Source of the DNA: Sphingomonas sp. G-3-2-10
GTDB taxonomy: Bacteria; Pseudomonadota; Alphaproteobacteria; Sphingomonadales; Sphingomonadaceae
Assembly (NCBI RefSeq): GCF_012927115.1
Contig: NZ_JABBFY010000001.1
Location: 1,240,001-1,304,000, forward strand
Direction: 5' to 3'
Length of the DNA stretch: 64,000 nt
Positions 49,704-58,178 of this stretch are shown here, one piece after another. The translations under genes and the position numbers were made by a program. Every line of letters starts with the position of its first letter. Positions within the stretch are counted from its first letter, which is position 1. The notes under the pieces are model-generated. The model was not told where the DNA came from, did no database searches, and saw only the letters and a program-made list of their open reading frames with translations.

Positions 49704-51059
49704 TCAGTGGACCGAAGCCGGCGCCGGATCGCCCTCGCTCCGCGTGACCGGCGCCCTGCCCGCCGCAATGGCGAACAGGCACAGCACCGCATAGCATGCC
49801 GCCGGCACGATCAGCGCGAAGGCATAGCCCTGCGCATCCGACACCTTGCCCACCAGCAGCGGCAAAAGCGCTCCGCCGACGATCGCGGTGCACAGCAGGC
49901 CGGAGGTGGCTTCCTCGCTCGCAGTGGAGCGTTCGAGCGTCAGGGTGAAGATCACCGGGAACATGATCGAGTTGAACAGCCCGATCGCCAGCGCGACATA
50001 GCCCGCATCCACGCCCCCGACCGCGAAGACATAGAAGCACATCGCAGCTGCAATCGCCGTGAACACCGCCAGCAGCGCCGACGCGCGGACGAAACCGAGC
50101 AGCAGCGATCCGATCGCACGGCCCACCATCGCCCCGCCCCAATAGAGCGCAGTCGCCTTGCCCGCCTGCTCCAGCGAAAGGCCCACCACGCCGTCCTGAG
50201 CCACGACATGCTCGATATAGGGCAGCGCGAACAACGCGTCGGACTTGCCCCAGATCGCATCGGAATTGAGGAACAGTGCCATCTGGGTGCCGATGGCCAC
50301 CTCGGCGCCGACATAGAGGAAGATCGCCAGCCCGCCGAGCAATGCCCAGCGCGACGAGAAGGCGTCGGCGATCAGCGCGGTCAGGCTGCCCCGCGCTTCG
50401 GCGGAGGCGGGCGGCGCGGCTTCGGTCACGACGCGGCGCGTGACCCAGAAGAACAGCGCCAGCAGCGCGATCAGCCCGCTGATCCAAAGATAGGCCGCAT
50501 CGATCCCGCCCAGCGCCTGCGCACGCACGGCTTCGGTCACGACAGTACCTTCCTTCACTTCGACCCCGCGCAGGAACAGATGCGCGCCGACCAGCGGAGC
50601 GAGGAAGGTACCGACCGAGTTGAAGGTCTGGCTCAGCGTCAGCCGGAAGTGGCTGTAACGCGGATCGCCCAGCGCCGCCGCTAGCGGATTCGCCGCAACC
50701 TGCAGGATCGTGATCCCGCTGGCCAGAATGAACAGGCCGATCAGCACGAGATAGAAGACCGCGAGGTTCGCCGCCGCCAGCATCACGAGGCACCCCGCGA
50801 TCATCGTGAAGAGCGCGAACAGGATCGTCGGGATCGACTTCAGCCGCGCGAGGAGCGCTGCGGCCGGGAAGGAACAGAGGCCATAGGCAATGAAGAACGC
50901 GAATGCCGCCAACTGCGCCTGAACGTCGGTCAGTGTGAAGATGCCCTTCACCGCCGCCACCAGCGGATCGACCAGCGCGGTGATGAAGCCCCATGCGAAG
51001 AACAATGTCGTGACGCAGGCGAATGCCAGCATCGTCGTCGCGGATTTCCGGCTTTCCAT
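49704..51059 (-). CDS. Sugar MFS transporter (FHS family, glucose/galactose/fucose type)
   Basis: The 451-aa, twelve-helix permease has the FucP/GluP-type features FFAWGFITALVDPL, QAQLAAFAFFIAYGLCSFP, the central GITILQVAANPLAAALG and SHFRLTLSQTFNSVGTFLAP. It is a proton symporter for hexoses. GGGAGAG lies 3 nt before the ATG. It sits between the GH97/SGNH pair (same strand) and the divergent GH3 gene, so it probably imports the released sugar. Confidence 0.94.
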   Translation of the reverse strand: MESRKSATTMLAFACVTTLFFAWGFITALVDPLVAAVKGIFTLTDVQAQLAAFAFFIAYGLCSFPAAALLARLKSIPTILFALFTMIAGCLVMLAAANLAVFYLVLIGLFILASGITILQVAANPLAAALGDPRYSHFRLTLSQTFNSVGTFLAPLVGAHLFLRGVEVKEGTVVTEAVRAQALGGIDAAYLWISGLIALLALFFWVTRRVVTEAAPPASAEARGSLTALIADAFSSRWALLGGLAIFLYVGAEVAIGTQMALFLNSDAIWGKSDALFALPYIEHVVAQDGVVGLSLEQAGKATALYWGGAMVGRAIGSLLLGFVRASALLAVFTAIAAAMCFYVFAVGGVDAGYVALAIGLFNSIMFPVIFTLTLERSTASEEATSGLLCTAIVGGALLPLLVGKVSDAQGYAFALIVPAACYAVLCLFAIAAGRAPVTRSEGDPAPASVH

Positions 51060-51198
51060 CACTCTCTCCCTGCTCGTCGCCGGAGTCGCTTGCACGGACC
51101 CACTGGCGCTCAAGCCTTGTGCACGATAAGAAGCCATCTGACAACGCTGACAAATCCCGCACAGGAAACTGGACAGACGGGGGCATTGGGAGAAGGTG

Positions 51199-53439
51199 AT
51201 GAAGAACCGCATTTTCGCGGGGCCGATGATCGGTCTCGCCGTCGCGCTTGCCGCCGGCTGCACCCCCGCGCAAAATCCTTCGGTGGAAACCAGCACCGCA
51301 CCCGCCGCCCATCCGTGGATGGACGCGAAGCTCTCGCCCGATCGGCGCGCGGAGCTGATCGTCGCGCAGATGACCACCGAAGAGAAGCTGACGCTGGTCT
51401 TCGGCTATTTCGGCACCGATTTCCCGCCCAAGAACTACAAGGCCCCGCCCGAGGCGCGTCAGGGCAGCGCGGGCTATGTCCCCGCCATCCCCCGGCTCGG
51501 CATCCCCGCCCAGTGGCAGACCGATGCCGGCGTCGGCGTCGCCAGCCAGGGCGGCGCGGACCGCAAGCGCGGGCGCACCGCCCTCCCCTCCGGCCTCGCC
51601 ACCACCGCGACCTGGCACACCGCCCGCGCCTTTCAGGGCGGCGAGATGATCGGACGCGAGGCCCGCGCCTCGGGCTTCAACGTGATGCTCGCCGGCGGCG
51701 TCAATCTGATGCGCGAGCCCCGCAACGGCCGGAACTTCGAATATGGCGGCGAGGATCCGTGGCTGGCCGGCGTGATGGTCGGCGAACAGGTGCGCGGCAT
51801 CCAGTCGAACAACATCGTCGCGACCATCAAACATTATGCGATCAACGATCAGGAAACCGATCGCGACACCGGCAATTCGATCATCGGCGATGCCGATGCG
51901 CGCATGTCGGATCTGCTGGCGTTCCAGTTCGCGATCGAACGCGCGAAGCCCGGCTCGATCATGTGCGCCTACAACAAGGTCAACGGCACCCACGCTTGCG
52001 AGAACAAGTGGCTGCTCACCGACGTGCTCCGCCGCGACTGGGGCTGGCAGGGCTATGTGATGTCGGACTGGGGAGCGACCCATTCGACTGCGCCTGCCGC
52101 CAATGCCGGGCTCGACCAGGATTCGGGCTGGCCGTTCGACAAGGAACCCTATTTCGGCAAGCCGCTCGCAGAAGCCGTGGCGAAGGGCGAGGTGCCGATG
52201 GCGCGGCTCGACGAGATGGCGCACCGCATCCTCCGCGCGATGTTCGCCCACGGCCTGTTCGAGCATCCGGTGACCGATGCGCCGCTCGATCTTCGCCCGG
52301 ACATGCTGGCCGCCCATGCCGAGATCACCCGCGTCGATGCCGAGGAAGGCACGGTGCTGCTGCGCAACGAAGGCGCGCTCCTGCCTTTGTCGCCAACGGT
52401 CAAGTCGATCGCGGTGATCGGCGGCCATGCCGACAAGGGCGTGCTGGCCGGTGGCGGATCGTCGCTGGTCTATCCCGTCGGCGGCAACGCCGTGCCCGGC
52501 ATCATCCCGACCAGCTGGCCAGGACCGGTGATGTACTATCCCAACGCCCCGCTCGACGCGATCCGCAAGCAGGCGCCGAACGCCACTGTCACCTTTATCG
52601 ACGGCAAGGATCCCGCTGCGGCGGCGAAGCTGGCAGCCGAAAGCGACGTCGCCATCGTCTTCGCGACCCAATGGGCCGGCGAGGCGTTCGACGTGTCGCT
52701 CACGCTGGCGGACAATCAGGACGGCCTGATCTCGGCGGTGGCTGGCGCGAACCGCAAGACGGTGGTTGTGCTGGAGACTGGCGGTCCGGTATTCGCCCCC
52801 TGGGCCGGCAATGTCGGCGCGATCCTCGCCGCCTGGTATCCCGGCACGCGTGGCGGCGACGCCATCGCCAACCTGCTGTTCGGCAAGACCAACCCGTCGG
52901 GCCATCTGCCCGTCACCTTCCCGCGCTCGCTCGATCAGTTGGCCAAGCCTTCGGTCCCCAACCGCGGCGACACGATCTACAGCGAAGGCGCGACGGTCGG
53001 CTATAAATGGTACGACGCAAAGGGGCTCGACCCGCAATTCCCCTTCGGCCACGGCCTGTCCTACACCAGCTTCCGCCTCGACGGCCTGTCCGCCCGCGCG
53101 AAGGGCGGCAGCATCGAAGTAAGCTTCACCGTCGCCAATACCGGCCCGCGCGCGGGCGCGAAGGTGGCGCAGGTTTATGTCGGCGGCACGGGCTGGGAAG
53201 CGCCGAAGCGGCTGGGCGGGTTCGCCCGCGTCGATCTCGCGCCGGGCGCATCGCGCACTTCGACGCTGACCATCGACCCGCGCCTGCTCGCGACCTGGGA
53301 CAGCGCCAGCCATTCGTGGAAGATCGCTGGCGGCACCTATGAGGTGATGCTCGCCGCCTCCTCGCGCGACATCAAACAGAAGGTGACCGTTACCCTGCCC
53401 GCGCAGACCCTGCCCGCGACGTGGAAGCCTAAAGGCTGA
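51199..53439 (+). CDS. Lipoprotein beta-glucosidase, glycoside hydrolase family 3
   Basis: The 746-aa protein carries a lipoprotein signal (GLAVALAAGC lipobox). GH3 N-terminal domain: VGVASQGGADRKR, ATIKHYAINDQETDR, the nucleophile loop GYVMSDWGATHST. C-terminal domain: GTVLLRNEGALLPL, AIVFATQWAGEAFD. A fibronectin-like end (VANTGPRAGAKVAQVYVG) completes it. It cleaves beta-linked glucosides, probably at the outer membrane or periplasm. ATG 51199 is preferred over the GTG at 51196 because of GGGAG spacing. Its last 11 nt overlap the convergent oxidoreductase. Confidence 0.94.
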   Translation: MKNRIFAGPMIGLAVALAAGCTPAQNPSVETSTAPAAHPWMDAKLSPDRRAELIVAQMTTEEKLTLVFGYFGTDFPPKNYKAPPEARQGSAGYVPAIPRLGIPAQWQTDAGVGVASQGGADRKRGRTALPSGLATTATWHTARAFQGGEMIGREARASGFNVMLAGGVNLMREPRNGRNFEYGGEDPWLAGVMVGEQVRGIQSNNIVATIKHYAINDQETDRDTGNSIIGDADARMSDLLAFQFAIERAKPGSIMCAYNKVNGTHACENKWLLTDVLRRDWGWQGYVMSDWGATHSTAPAANAGLDQDSGWPFDKEPYFGKPLAEAVAKGEVPMARLDEMAHRILRAMFAHGLFEHPVTDAPLDLRPDMLAAHAEITRVDAEEGTVLLRNEGALLPLSPTVKSIAVIGGHADKGVLAGGGSSLVYPVGGNAVPGIIPTSWPGPVMYYPNAPLDAIRKQAPNATVTFIDGKDPAAAAKLAAESDVAIVFATQWAGEAFDVSLTLADNQDGLISAVAGANRKTVVVLETGGPVFAPWAGNVGAILAAWYPGTRGGDAIANLLFGKTNPSGHLPVTFPRSLDQLAKPSVPNRGDTIYSEGATVGYKWYDAKGLDPQFPFGHGLSYTSFRLDGLSARAKGGSIEVSFTVANTGPRAGAKVAQVYVGGTGWEAPKRLGGFARVDLAPGASRTSTLTIDPRLLATWDSASHSWKIAGGTYEVMLAASSRDIKQKVTVTLPAQTLPATWKPKG

Positions 53440-54451
53440 TCCGCCGCCCCTCCGCAGAACTCTGGCGGGCCAGCGCCATGATGCGCAGACCCGCCACGGC
53501 ATCCGCCGCGCTCACCGGCGCCGGCGTGCCGTCGGCGATCGCCCGGCCGATGCCCGAATAATAGCAGCGATAATCGCCCCGCTCGGACGGGACCGTCTCG
53601 CGCGTCCCGTCGCCCAGCGTCAGGACGCCGTAATTGGCCGGATCCTCGACGCCATAGTCGGGCGCATTCGGGCTGCCGCCGATTTTCATCGAAGGCTCCT
53701 GCGGGTCGAGGCCATGCTTCACGAACCCGCCCTTCGTCCCGTGCAGCGCGAACCGCGGACGAGCCGCCGCGATCAGGCGCGACGCCGCCATGATCACGCG
53801 CCGGACGCCATAGTGGAAAATGATCTCGAAATAATCGTCGGTCACCGCACCATCGCGCTGCACCGCGACGTCGGCGCTCAGCGCCTCGGGCATGCCGAAC
53901 AACAGCAATGCCTGATCGATCAGATGCGGTCCCAGATCGGCCAGCATCCCCGATCCCACGCCCGGCTTGTCGCGCCATAAGCTGCTGACTTCGGGGCGAT
54001 ATCGGTCCCAGCGGAACTCGGCGAGGCGTACATCGCCGAGCCGCCCGCTCTCCAGCAGCTTCGCCACGGTCAGCAGATCGGCATCCCAGCGGCGATTGTG
54101 AAACGCGCTCAGCACCAGCCCGCGCTCCGCCGCCAGCGCGATCAGCGCTTCGCCGTCCTCGATCGAATTCACGAACGGCTTGTCGATGACGACATGCTTG
54201 CCCGCTTCCAGCGCAGCCTTCGCCAGCGGGAAATGGCTGTCGTTGGGCGTCGAGATCGCCACCAATTGGATCGAGGGATCGGCGATCAGTGTCGCCGCAT
54301 CGGTCACCGCGACATCGGCATAGCGCTCGCGCACCGCATCGACTCGCGACGTGGCGATCGCCGCCAGCTCCAGCTCAGGTACGGCAGCGATCAGCGGCGC
54401 ATGAAACGCCATGCCGCCAAGGCCGTAACCGATCACTCCGGTGCGGATCAT
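53429..54451 (-). CDS. Gfo/Idh/MocA family oxidoreductase
   Basis: The 340-aa protein has a Rossmann start TGVIGYGLGGMAFHAPLIAA, then ISTPNDSHF and the DKPFVNS motif (equivalent of EKP), and YfeI-type blocks AFHNRRWDADLLT and GMLADLGPHLIDQAL. It is NAD(P)-dependent and acts on sugars or inositols; the exact substrate is unknown. GAGGACT lies before MIRTG; an earlier ATG at 54481 is possible. The sugar locus context suggests carbohydrate oxidation. Confidence 0.93.
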   Translation of the reverse strand: MIRTGVIGYGLGGMAFHAPLIAAVPELELAAIATSRVDAVRERYADVAVTDAATLIADPSIQLVAISTPNDSHFPLAKAALEAGKHVVIDKPFVNSIEDGEALIALAAERGLVLSAFHNRRWDADLLTVAKLLESGRLGDVRLAEFRWDRYRPEVSSLWRDKPGVGSGMLADLGPHLIDQALLLFGMPEALSADVAVQRDGAVTDDYFEIIFHYGVRRVIMAASRLIAAARPRFALHGTKGGFVKHGLDPQEPSMKIGGSPNAPDYGVEDPANYGVLTLGDGTRETVPSERGDYRCYYSGIGRAIADGTPAPVSAADAVAGLRIMALARQSSAEGRRISL

Positions 54452-54486
54452 TGCCGAGTCCTCTTTTCCAGCATTAGACATTGCAT

Positions 54487-55725
54487 ATGAGCTTTCCCAT
54501 CGACGCGGTCCGCGCGCAATTCAAGGCGCTCCATCAACCCGGCAGCGATGGATTGCCGCGTGTCTATTTCGACGCGCCCGGCGGCACCCAGGCCTGCGCG
54601 CCCGCAATCGCCCGGATGGTCGCGCATCTCGAAAGCGGCACCGCCAATGCCGGCGGCCCGTTCCGCACCTCGATCGAAACCGACGCGCTGAGCGACCAAG
54701 CCCATGCCGCGATGGCCGATCTGCTCGGCGGGCGGCCGGAGGAGATCGCATTCGGCCCGAACATGACCTCGCTCACGCTCGCCGTCTCGCGCGCGCTGGC
54801 GCGGACCTGGACGGCGGGCGACGAGATCGTACTGACCCGGCTCGATCACGACGCCAATGTCGCCCCCTGGTTGCTTGCCGCGCGCGATGCAGGCGTCACG
54901 GTCCGCTGGCTCGATTTCGATCCCGATACCGGCCGCTGGAGTGCGGAAGACCTCCCCGCCCTGCTCGGCCCCCGCACTCGCCTCGTGGCGCTCGGCATGG
55001 CCAGCAACGCGCTGGGCACGATCAACCCGGTCGAGGCCGCGATCCGCCATGTCCGCGCGCACTCGCCGGCCTTGGTCTATGTGGATGCCGTCCAGTCGGT
55101 CCCGCATCTCGTCACCGATGTCGTCGCGCTCGACGCCGATTTCCTCGCCTGCTCGCCCTATAAATTCTTCGGCCCGCATCAGGGCGTGCTGTGGGCGAGA
55201 TCGGAGACGGTCGAAGGGATCGAAGCCTATAAGGTCCGCCCGGCGGGCAACGAAGGCGCGCATCGCTTCGAAAGCGGAACGCCCAGCTTCGAGGGGCAGG
55301 CCGGGGTACTCGGCACCATCGAATATCTCGAATGGCTCGGCCGCGAAGTCGATCCGCAGGTGAACAGCCGCCGCACCCGCCTGATCGCGGCGATGCGGGC
55401 GGCGACGGCTTATGAGCACGATCTCGGCACGCGCCTGCTCGCCGGTCTCGCGACCATCCCCGGCCTGAAGCTCTGGGGCCCGCCGACGATGGAGGGCCGC
55501 GTCCCGACCTTCAGCTTCACCATCGAGGGACACAGTCCCGATGCGATCGCCGCGCATCTCGCGTCGCGCGAAATCTATGCCTGGGCCGGGCATTTCTATG
55601 CGGTGGAAGTGCTTGACCGGCTTGGTCTGGCCGAACGCGGCGGTCTGCTGCGCGTTGGTCTGTGCCACTATAGCGACGCCAGCGAAATAGACCGGTTGAT
55701 TGCGTCCCTGACGCAAATAAACTGA
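54487..55725 (+). CDS. Class V aminotransferase, cysteine desulfurase-like
   Basis: The 412-aa PLP protein begins FPIDAVRAQFKAL and has YFDAPGGTQACAPAIA, the PLP-lysine block CSPYKFFGPHQGVLWA, SGTPSFEGQAGVLGTIEYL and a C-terminal substrate Arg region. It belongs to the SufS-like TIGR01976-type subfamily, which is not a proven desulfurase. The catalytic SufS cysteine loop is not obvious. The start ATG at 54487 is two codons after a TTG. It follows the divergent oxidoreductase by 35 nt. Confidence 0.9.
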   Translation: MSFPIDAVRAQFKALHQPGSDGLPRVYFDAPGGTQACAPAIARMVAHLESGTANAGGPFRTSIETDALSDQAHAAMADLLGGRPEEIAFGPNMTSLTLAVSRALARTWTAGDEIVLTRLDHDANVAPWLLAARDAGVTVRWLDFDPDTGRWSAEDLPALLGPRTRLVALGMASNALGTINPVEAAIRHVRAHSPALVYVDAVQSVPHLVTDVVALDADFLACSPYKFFGPHQGVLWARSETVEGIEAYKVRPAGNEGAHRFESGTPSFEGQAGVLGTIEYLEWLGREVDPQVNSRRTRLIAAMRAATAYEHDLGTRLLAGLATIPGLKLWGPPTMEGRVPTFSFTIEGHSPDAIAAHLASREIYAWAGHFYAVEVLDRLGLAERGGLLRVGLCHYSDASEIDRLIASLTQIN

Positions 55726-55760
55726 TACAAATCAATTTGATATATTCTTAGCCGATTGCC

Positions 55761-55785
55761 TTGTTTCTGCATCGTACCAGAGTTA
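55761..55785 (+). promoter_or_regulatory. Conserved upstream element of beta-helix gene 1
   Basis: TTGTTTCTG followed by CGTACCAGAGTTA (55773-55785), and farther downstream AATTTTTGAAGGCA and a GGGAGGATTC ribosome site. The same blocks precede the second beta-helix gene at 57027-57051. They are retained although flanking bases differ, so this is a shared promoter or 5' leader. A palindrome CAAATCAATTTG (55728-55739) lies just before. Confidence 0.55.
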
Positions 55786-55826
55786 CTTTCCGCCGAATTT
55801 TTGAAGGCAAACGGGAGGATTCGGGC

Positions 55827-56831
55827 ATGGCTAAGATCAATATGCGACACGTAATGGCTGCTGCGGCGGTCATGGGATCGGCCGCGTTCATGGCGCCGGC
55901 CACGGCATATGCGCAGGCGACACGCACCTGGGTTTCGGGCGTGGGCGACGACGCCAATCCGTGCAGCCGCACCGCACCGTGCAAGACCTTCGCCGGAGCC
56001 ATCTCGAAGACCGCGGCCAGCGGCGAGATCAACTGCATTGATCAGGGTGCCTATGGCGCCGTGACGATCACCAAATCGATCATGATCATGTGCGACGACG
56101 TGGAAGCCGGCGTTCTGGCCAGTGGCACCAACGGCATCGTCGTCAATGCTCCCGCCGATGCGGTGGTCTTCATCAGCGGCCTCGACATCAACGGTGCGCC
56201 CGTCAGTGCATCGGGTCTGAACGGCATCCGCTTCCTCGCGGGTGGCTCGCTGCACGTCCGTAACACCACCATCCGCAACTTCAACGGTGCCGGCCCGAAC
56301 GGTAATGGCATCTCGTTCCAGCCCTCGGGTGACTCCAAGCTCTTCGTCGAGAGCTCCACCATCACGACCAACGGCACCACGACCACCGGCGCGGGCATCC
56401 TGATCCAGCCCACGGGCACCGGATCGGCTGCGGTGGTGATCACCAACAGCCGCGTCGTGCTGAACAACAATCTCGGCGTCAGCGTCAGCACCAACGGCAA
56501 CACCGGCTCGGGCGTTGCGGTCACGATCGACGGCTCGACCCTCAGCAGCAACAAGACCGGCGCTTCGATCGTCACGCCGGCTGCAACCACCTCGGCGAAG
56601 ATCATGATCGTCAATTCGACGATCGCGAACAACTCGACCTGGGGCATCCTGACCAGCGGCGCCACCGCGACCATCCGCGTCGGCAACACCACGATCACCA
56701 ACAACACCACCGGTGTGCAGGCAGTCGGCGCGGGCGCAGGCCTGGGCATCCTGTCCTTCTCGCCCGCCAGCAACCGTCTGGCCGGCAACGGCACCGACGG
56801 CACCTTCTCGGGCACCGTTCCGCTGCAATAA
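55827..56831 (+). CDS. Secreted right-handed beta-helix repeat protein, copy 1
   Basis: The 334-aa protein has a signal peptide ending ATAYAQ. The mature start ATRTWVSGVGDDANPCSRTAPCKTF is shared with copy 2 (57093). The rest repeats short beta rungs rich in Asn, Thr, Ser and Gly (NTTIRNFNGAG, SSTITTNGTTTTG, TNSRVVLNNNLGV, NSTIANNSTWGIL, TTITNNTTGVQ), as in pectate-lyase-like helices. No catalytic residues can be assigned. It is probably an exported surface or matrix protein. GGGAGG is 7 nt upstream. Confidence 0.88.
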   Translation: MAKINMRHVMAAAAVMGSAAFMAPATAYAQATRTWVSGVGDDANPCSRTAPCKTFAGAISKTAASGEINCIDQGAYGAVTITKSIMIMCDDVEAGVLASGTNGIVVNAPADAVVFISGLDINGAPVSASGLNGIRFLAGGSLHVRNTTIRNFNGAGPNGNGISFQPSGDSKLFVESSTITTNGTTTTGAGILIQPTGTGSAAVVITNSRVVLNNNLGVSVSTNGNTGSGVAVTIDGSTLSSNKTGASIVTPAATTSAKIMIVNSTIANNSTWGILTSGATATIRVGNTTITNNTTGVQAVGAGAGLGILSFSPASNRLAGNGTDGTFSGTVPLQ

Positions 56832-56844
56832 GCCGCAGCGATAC

Positions 56845-56888
56845 GAACGAAGGGCGCGGCATCCACGGGGTACCGCGCCCTTCTTCGT
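56845..56888 (+). terminator. Terminator after beta-helix gene 1
   Basis: Inverted repeat GAAGGGCGCGG (56849-56859) with CCGCGCCCTTC (56873-56883) and a 13-nt loop, then TTCGTTT. It separates the two tandem copies, so each has its own promoter and stop. Confidence 0.85.
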
Positions 56889-57026
56889 TTCCGCTGCTCG
56901 GCTGCCGAGAATTGCACCGGATTGGCGTCAATCCCGATGCCGACGCGAGGAAATCCGATCCGTCGTCGCCATCTGGAAATATATAAATCTTTAAAAGTCA
57001 AACCATTGCGTGGTTAACTGAATTTC

Positions 57027-57051
57027 TTGTTTCTGACCCGTACCAGAGTTA
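57027..57051 (+). promoter_or_regulatory. Conserved upstream element of beta-helix gene 2
   Basis: TTGTTTCTG and CGTACCAGAGTTA (57039-57051), identical to those before gene 1, are followed by the same AATTTTTTGAAGGCAACGGG and GAGGATTC leader. The upstream flank differs. Confidence 0.55.
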
Positions 57052-57092
57052 TCCTACCTCCAATTTTTTGAAGGCAACGGGAGGATTCTGGC

Positions 57093-58118
57093 ATGATCAA
57101 GCTCACTATACGTCATCTTATGACCGCAGCTGCGGTCGCGGGAACGGCAGCGTTCATGGCGCCGACCGCCGCCAATGCACAGGCGACGCGTACGTTCGTT
57201 TCGGGCGTGGGCGACGACGCCAATCCCTGCAGCCGCACCGCGCCGTGCCGTACCTGGGCGGGCGCGATCTCGAAAACCGCAGCAGGCGGCGAAATGGATT
57301 GTCTCGATCCGGGCGGCTTCGGCGCGGTGACCATCACCAAGTCGATGACGATCCTCTGCGACTGGTCGGACGGCGGCGTCCTCGTCGCGGGGCAGAACGG
57401 GATCATCATCAACGACTCCGGTGCGGGCACTGTCCATGTCGTGCTGAGCGGCCTGAACATCGAAGGCCTCGGCTTCACCCAGACCAGCCCCGGCATCCGT
57501 GGCGTATGGTTCGTCTCGGGCGCTTCTCTCACGGTGCGCAACAGCACGATCCGCGGCTTCCGCGATCCCAGCAACGGCAGCGGCATCGCGTTCACACCCA
57601 GCACGCCGGCACGGCTGCTGGTCGATAATGTGTCGCTGAACGGCAATGGAGCGCCCGGCAGCGTCGGTGCAGGCATCATCGTCCAGCCGACCGGCGCAAA
57701 CGGCGCAGCGACCGTGACCATCACCAACTCGCGCGTGTTCGACAGCCACAATAACGGCATCCTGTTCAACTCGAACGGCAACACCAGCGCAGCGGGTATT
57801 TCCGCGTCGATCACCAACACCACGTCCACCGGCAATGGCGGCGCGGGCATCGCCTTAGTGGGGCCAGCCAGCGGTTCGAACATCAAGGTGGTAGTGAACG
57901 GAAGCGACGTTTCGGGTAACTCGATCGGCATCGTGACCAACGGCCCCAAGGCGACGGCTCGCGTCGGCAATTCGACGATCTCGAACAACAGCTCGTTCGG
58001 CGTTCTCGCGGCGGGCGCCATCGCGCCGTCGGGCCTGTTCAGCTACTCGCCCGCCACCAATCTGCTGAATGGCAACGGCACCGACGGCACCTTCACCGGC
58101 ACCGTCGCGGCGCAGTAA
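57093..58118 (+). CDS. Secreted right-handed beta-helix repeat protein, copy 2
   Basis: The 341-aa protein has a signal peptide (MIKLTIRHLMTAAAVAGTAA, ending AANAQ) and the mature start ATRTFVSGVGDDANPCSRTAPC, which is nearly identical to copy 1. The repeat region has the same N/T/S/G rungs, with an identical-style end (LNGNGTDGTFTGTVAAQ versus LAGNGTDGTFSGTVPLQ). It is a tandem duplicate with its own promoter and terminator. The product may help bind a surface or polysaccharide. Confidence 0.88.
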   Translation: MIKLTIRHLMTAAAVAGTAAFMAPTAANAQATRTFVSGVGDDANPCSRTAPCRTWAGAISKTAAGGEMDCLDPGGFGAVTITKSMTILCDWSDGGVLVAGQNGIIINDSGAGTVHVVLSGLNIEGLGFTQTSPGIRGVWFVSGASLTVRNSTIRGFRDPSNGSGIAFTPSTPARLLVDNVSLNGNGAPGSVGAGIIVQPTGANGAATVTITNSRVFDSHNNGILFNSNGNTSAAGISASITNTTSTGNGGAGIALVGPASGSNIKVVVNGSDVSGNSIGIVTNGPKATARVGNSTISNNSSFGVLAAGAIAPSGLFSYSPATNLLNGNGTDGTFTGTVAAQ

Positions 58119-58137
58119 GCCATTCGCCGACGATATC

Positions 58138-58171
58138 GGGGCGCGGCGCTTCCGGGCGCCGCGCCCCCTTT
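58138..58171. terminator. Strong terminator between beta-helix gene 2 and the cyclase gene
   Basis: A 12-bp GC stem (GGGGCGCGGCGC with GCGCCGCGCCCC) around TTCCGG is followed by CTTTCG on the plus side. It sits 19 nt after the beta-helix stop and 12 nt from the convergent cyclase stop, so it may serve both. Confidence 0.85.
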
Positions 58172-58178
58172 CGTATCT

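Noticed and set aside
49648..53502. A 1284-codon open frame on the minus strand across the transporter and GH3 genes
   Set aside because: Its composition is the low-complexity reverse reading of two well-supported genes. No ribosome site or family motif is seen.
55827..58118. Repetitive DNA of the beta-helix genes as a CRISPR array
   Set aside because: Repeats are short, degenerate and in frame, coding Asn/Thr-rich rungs; there are no equal spacers and no cas genes.
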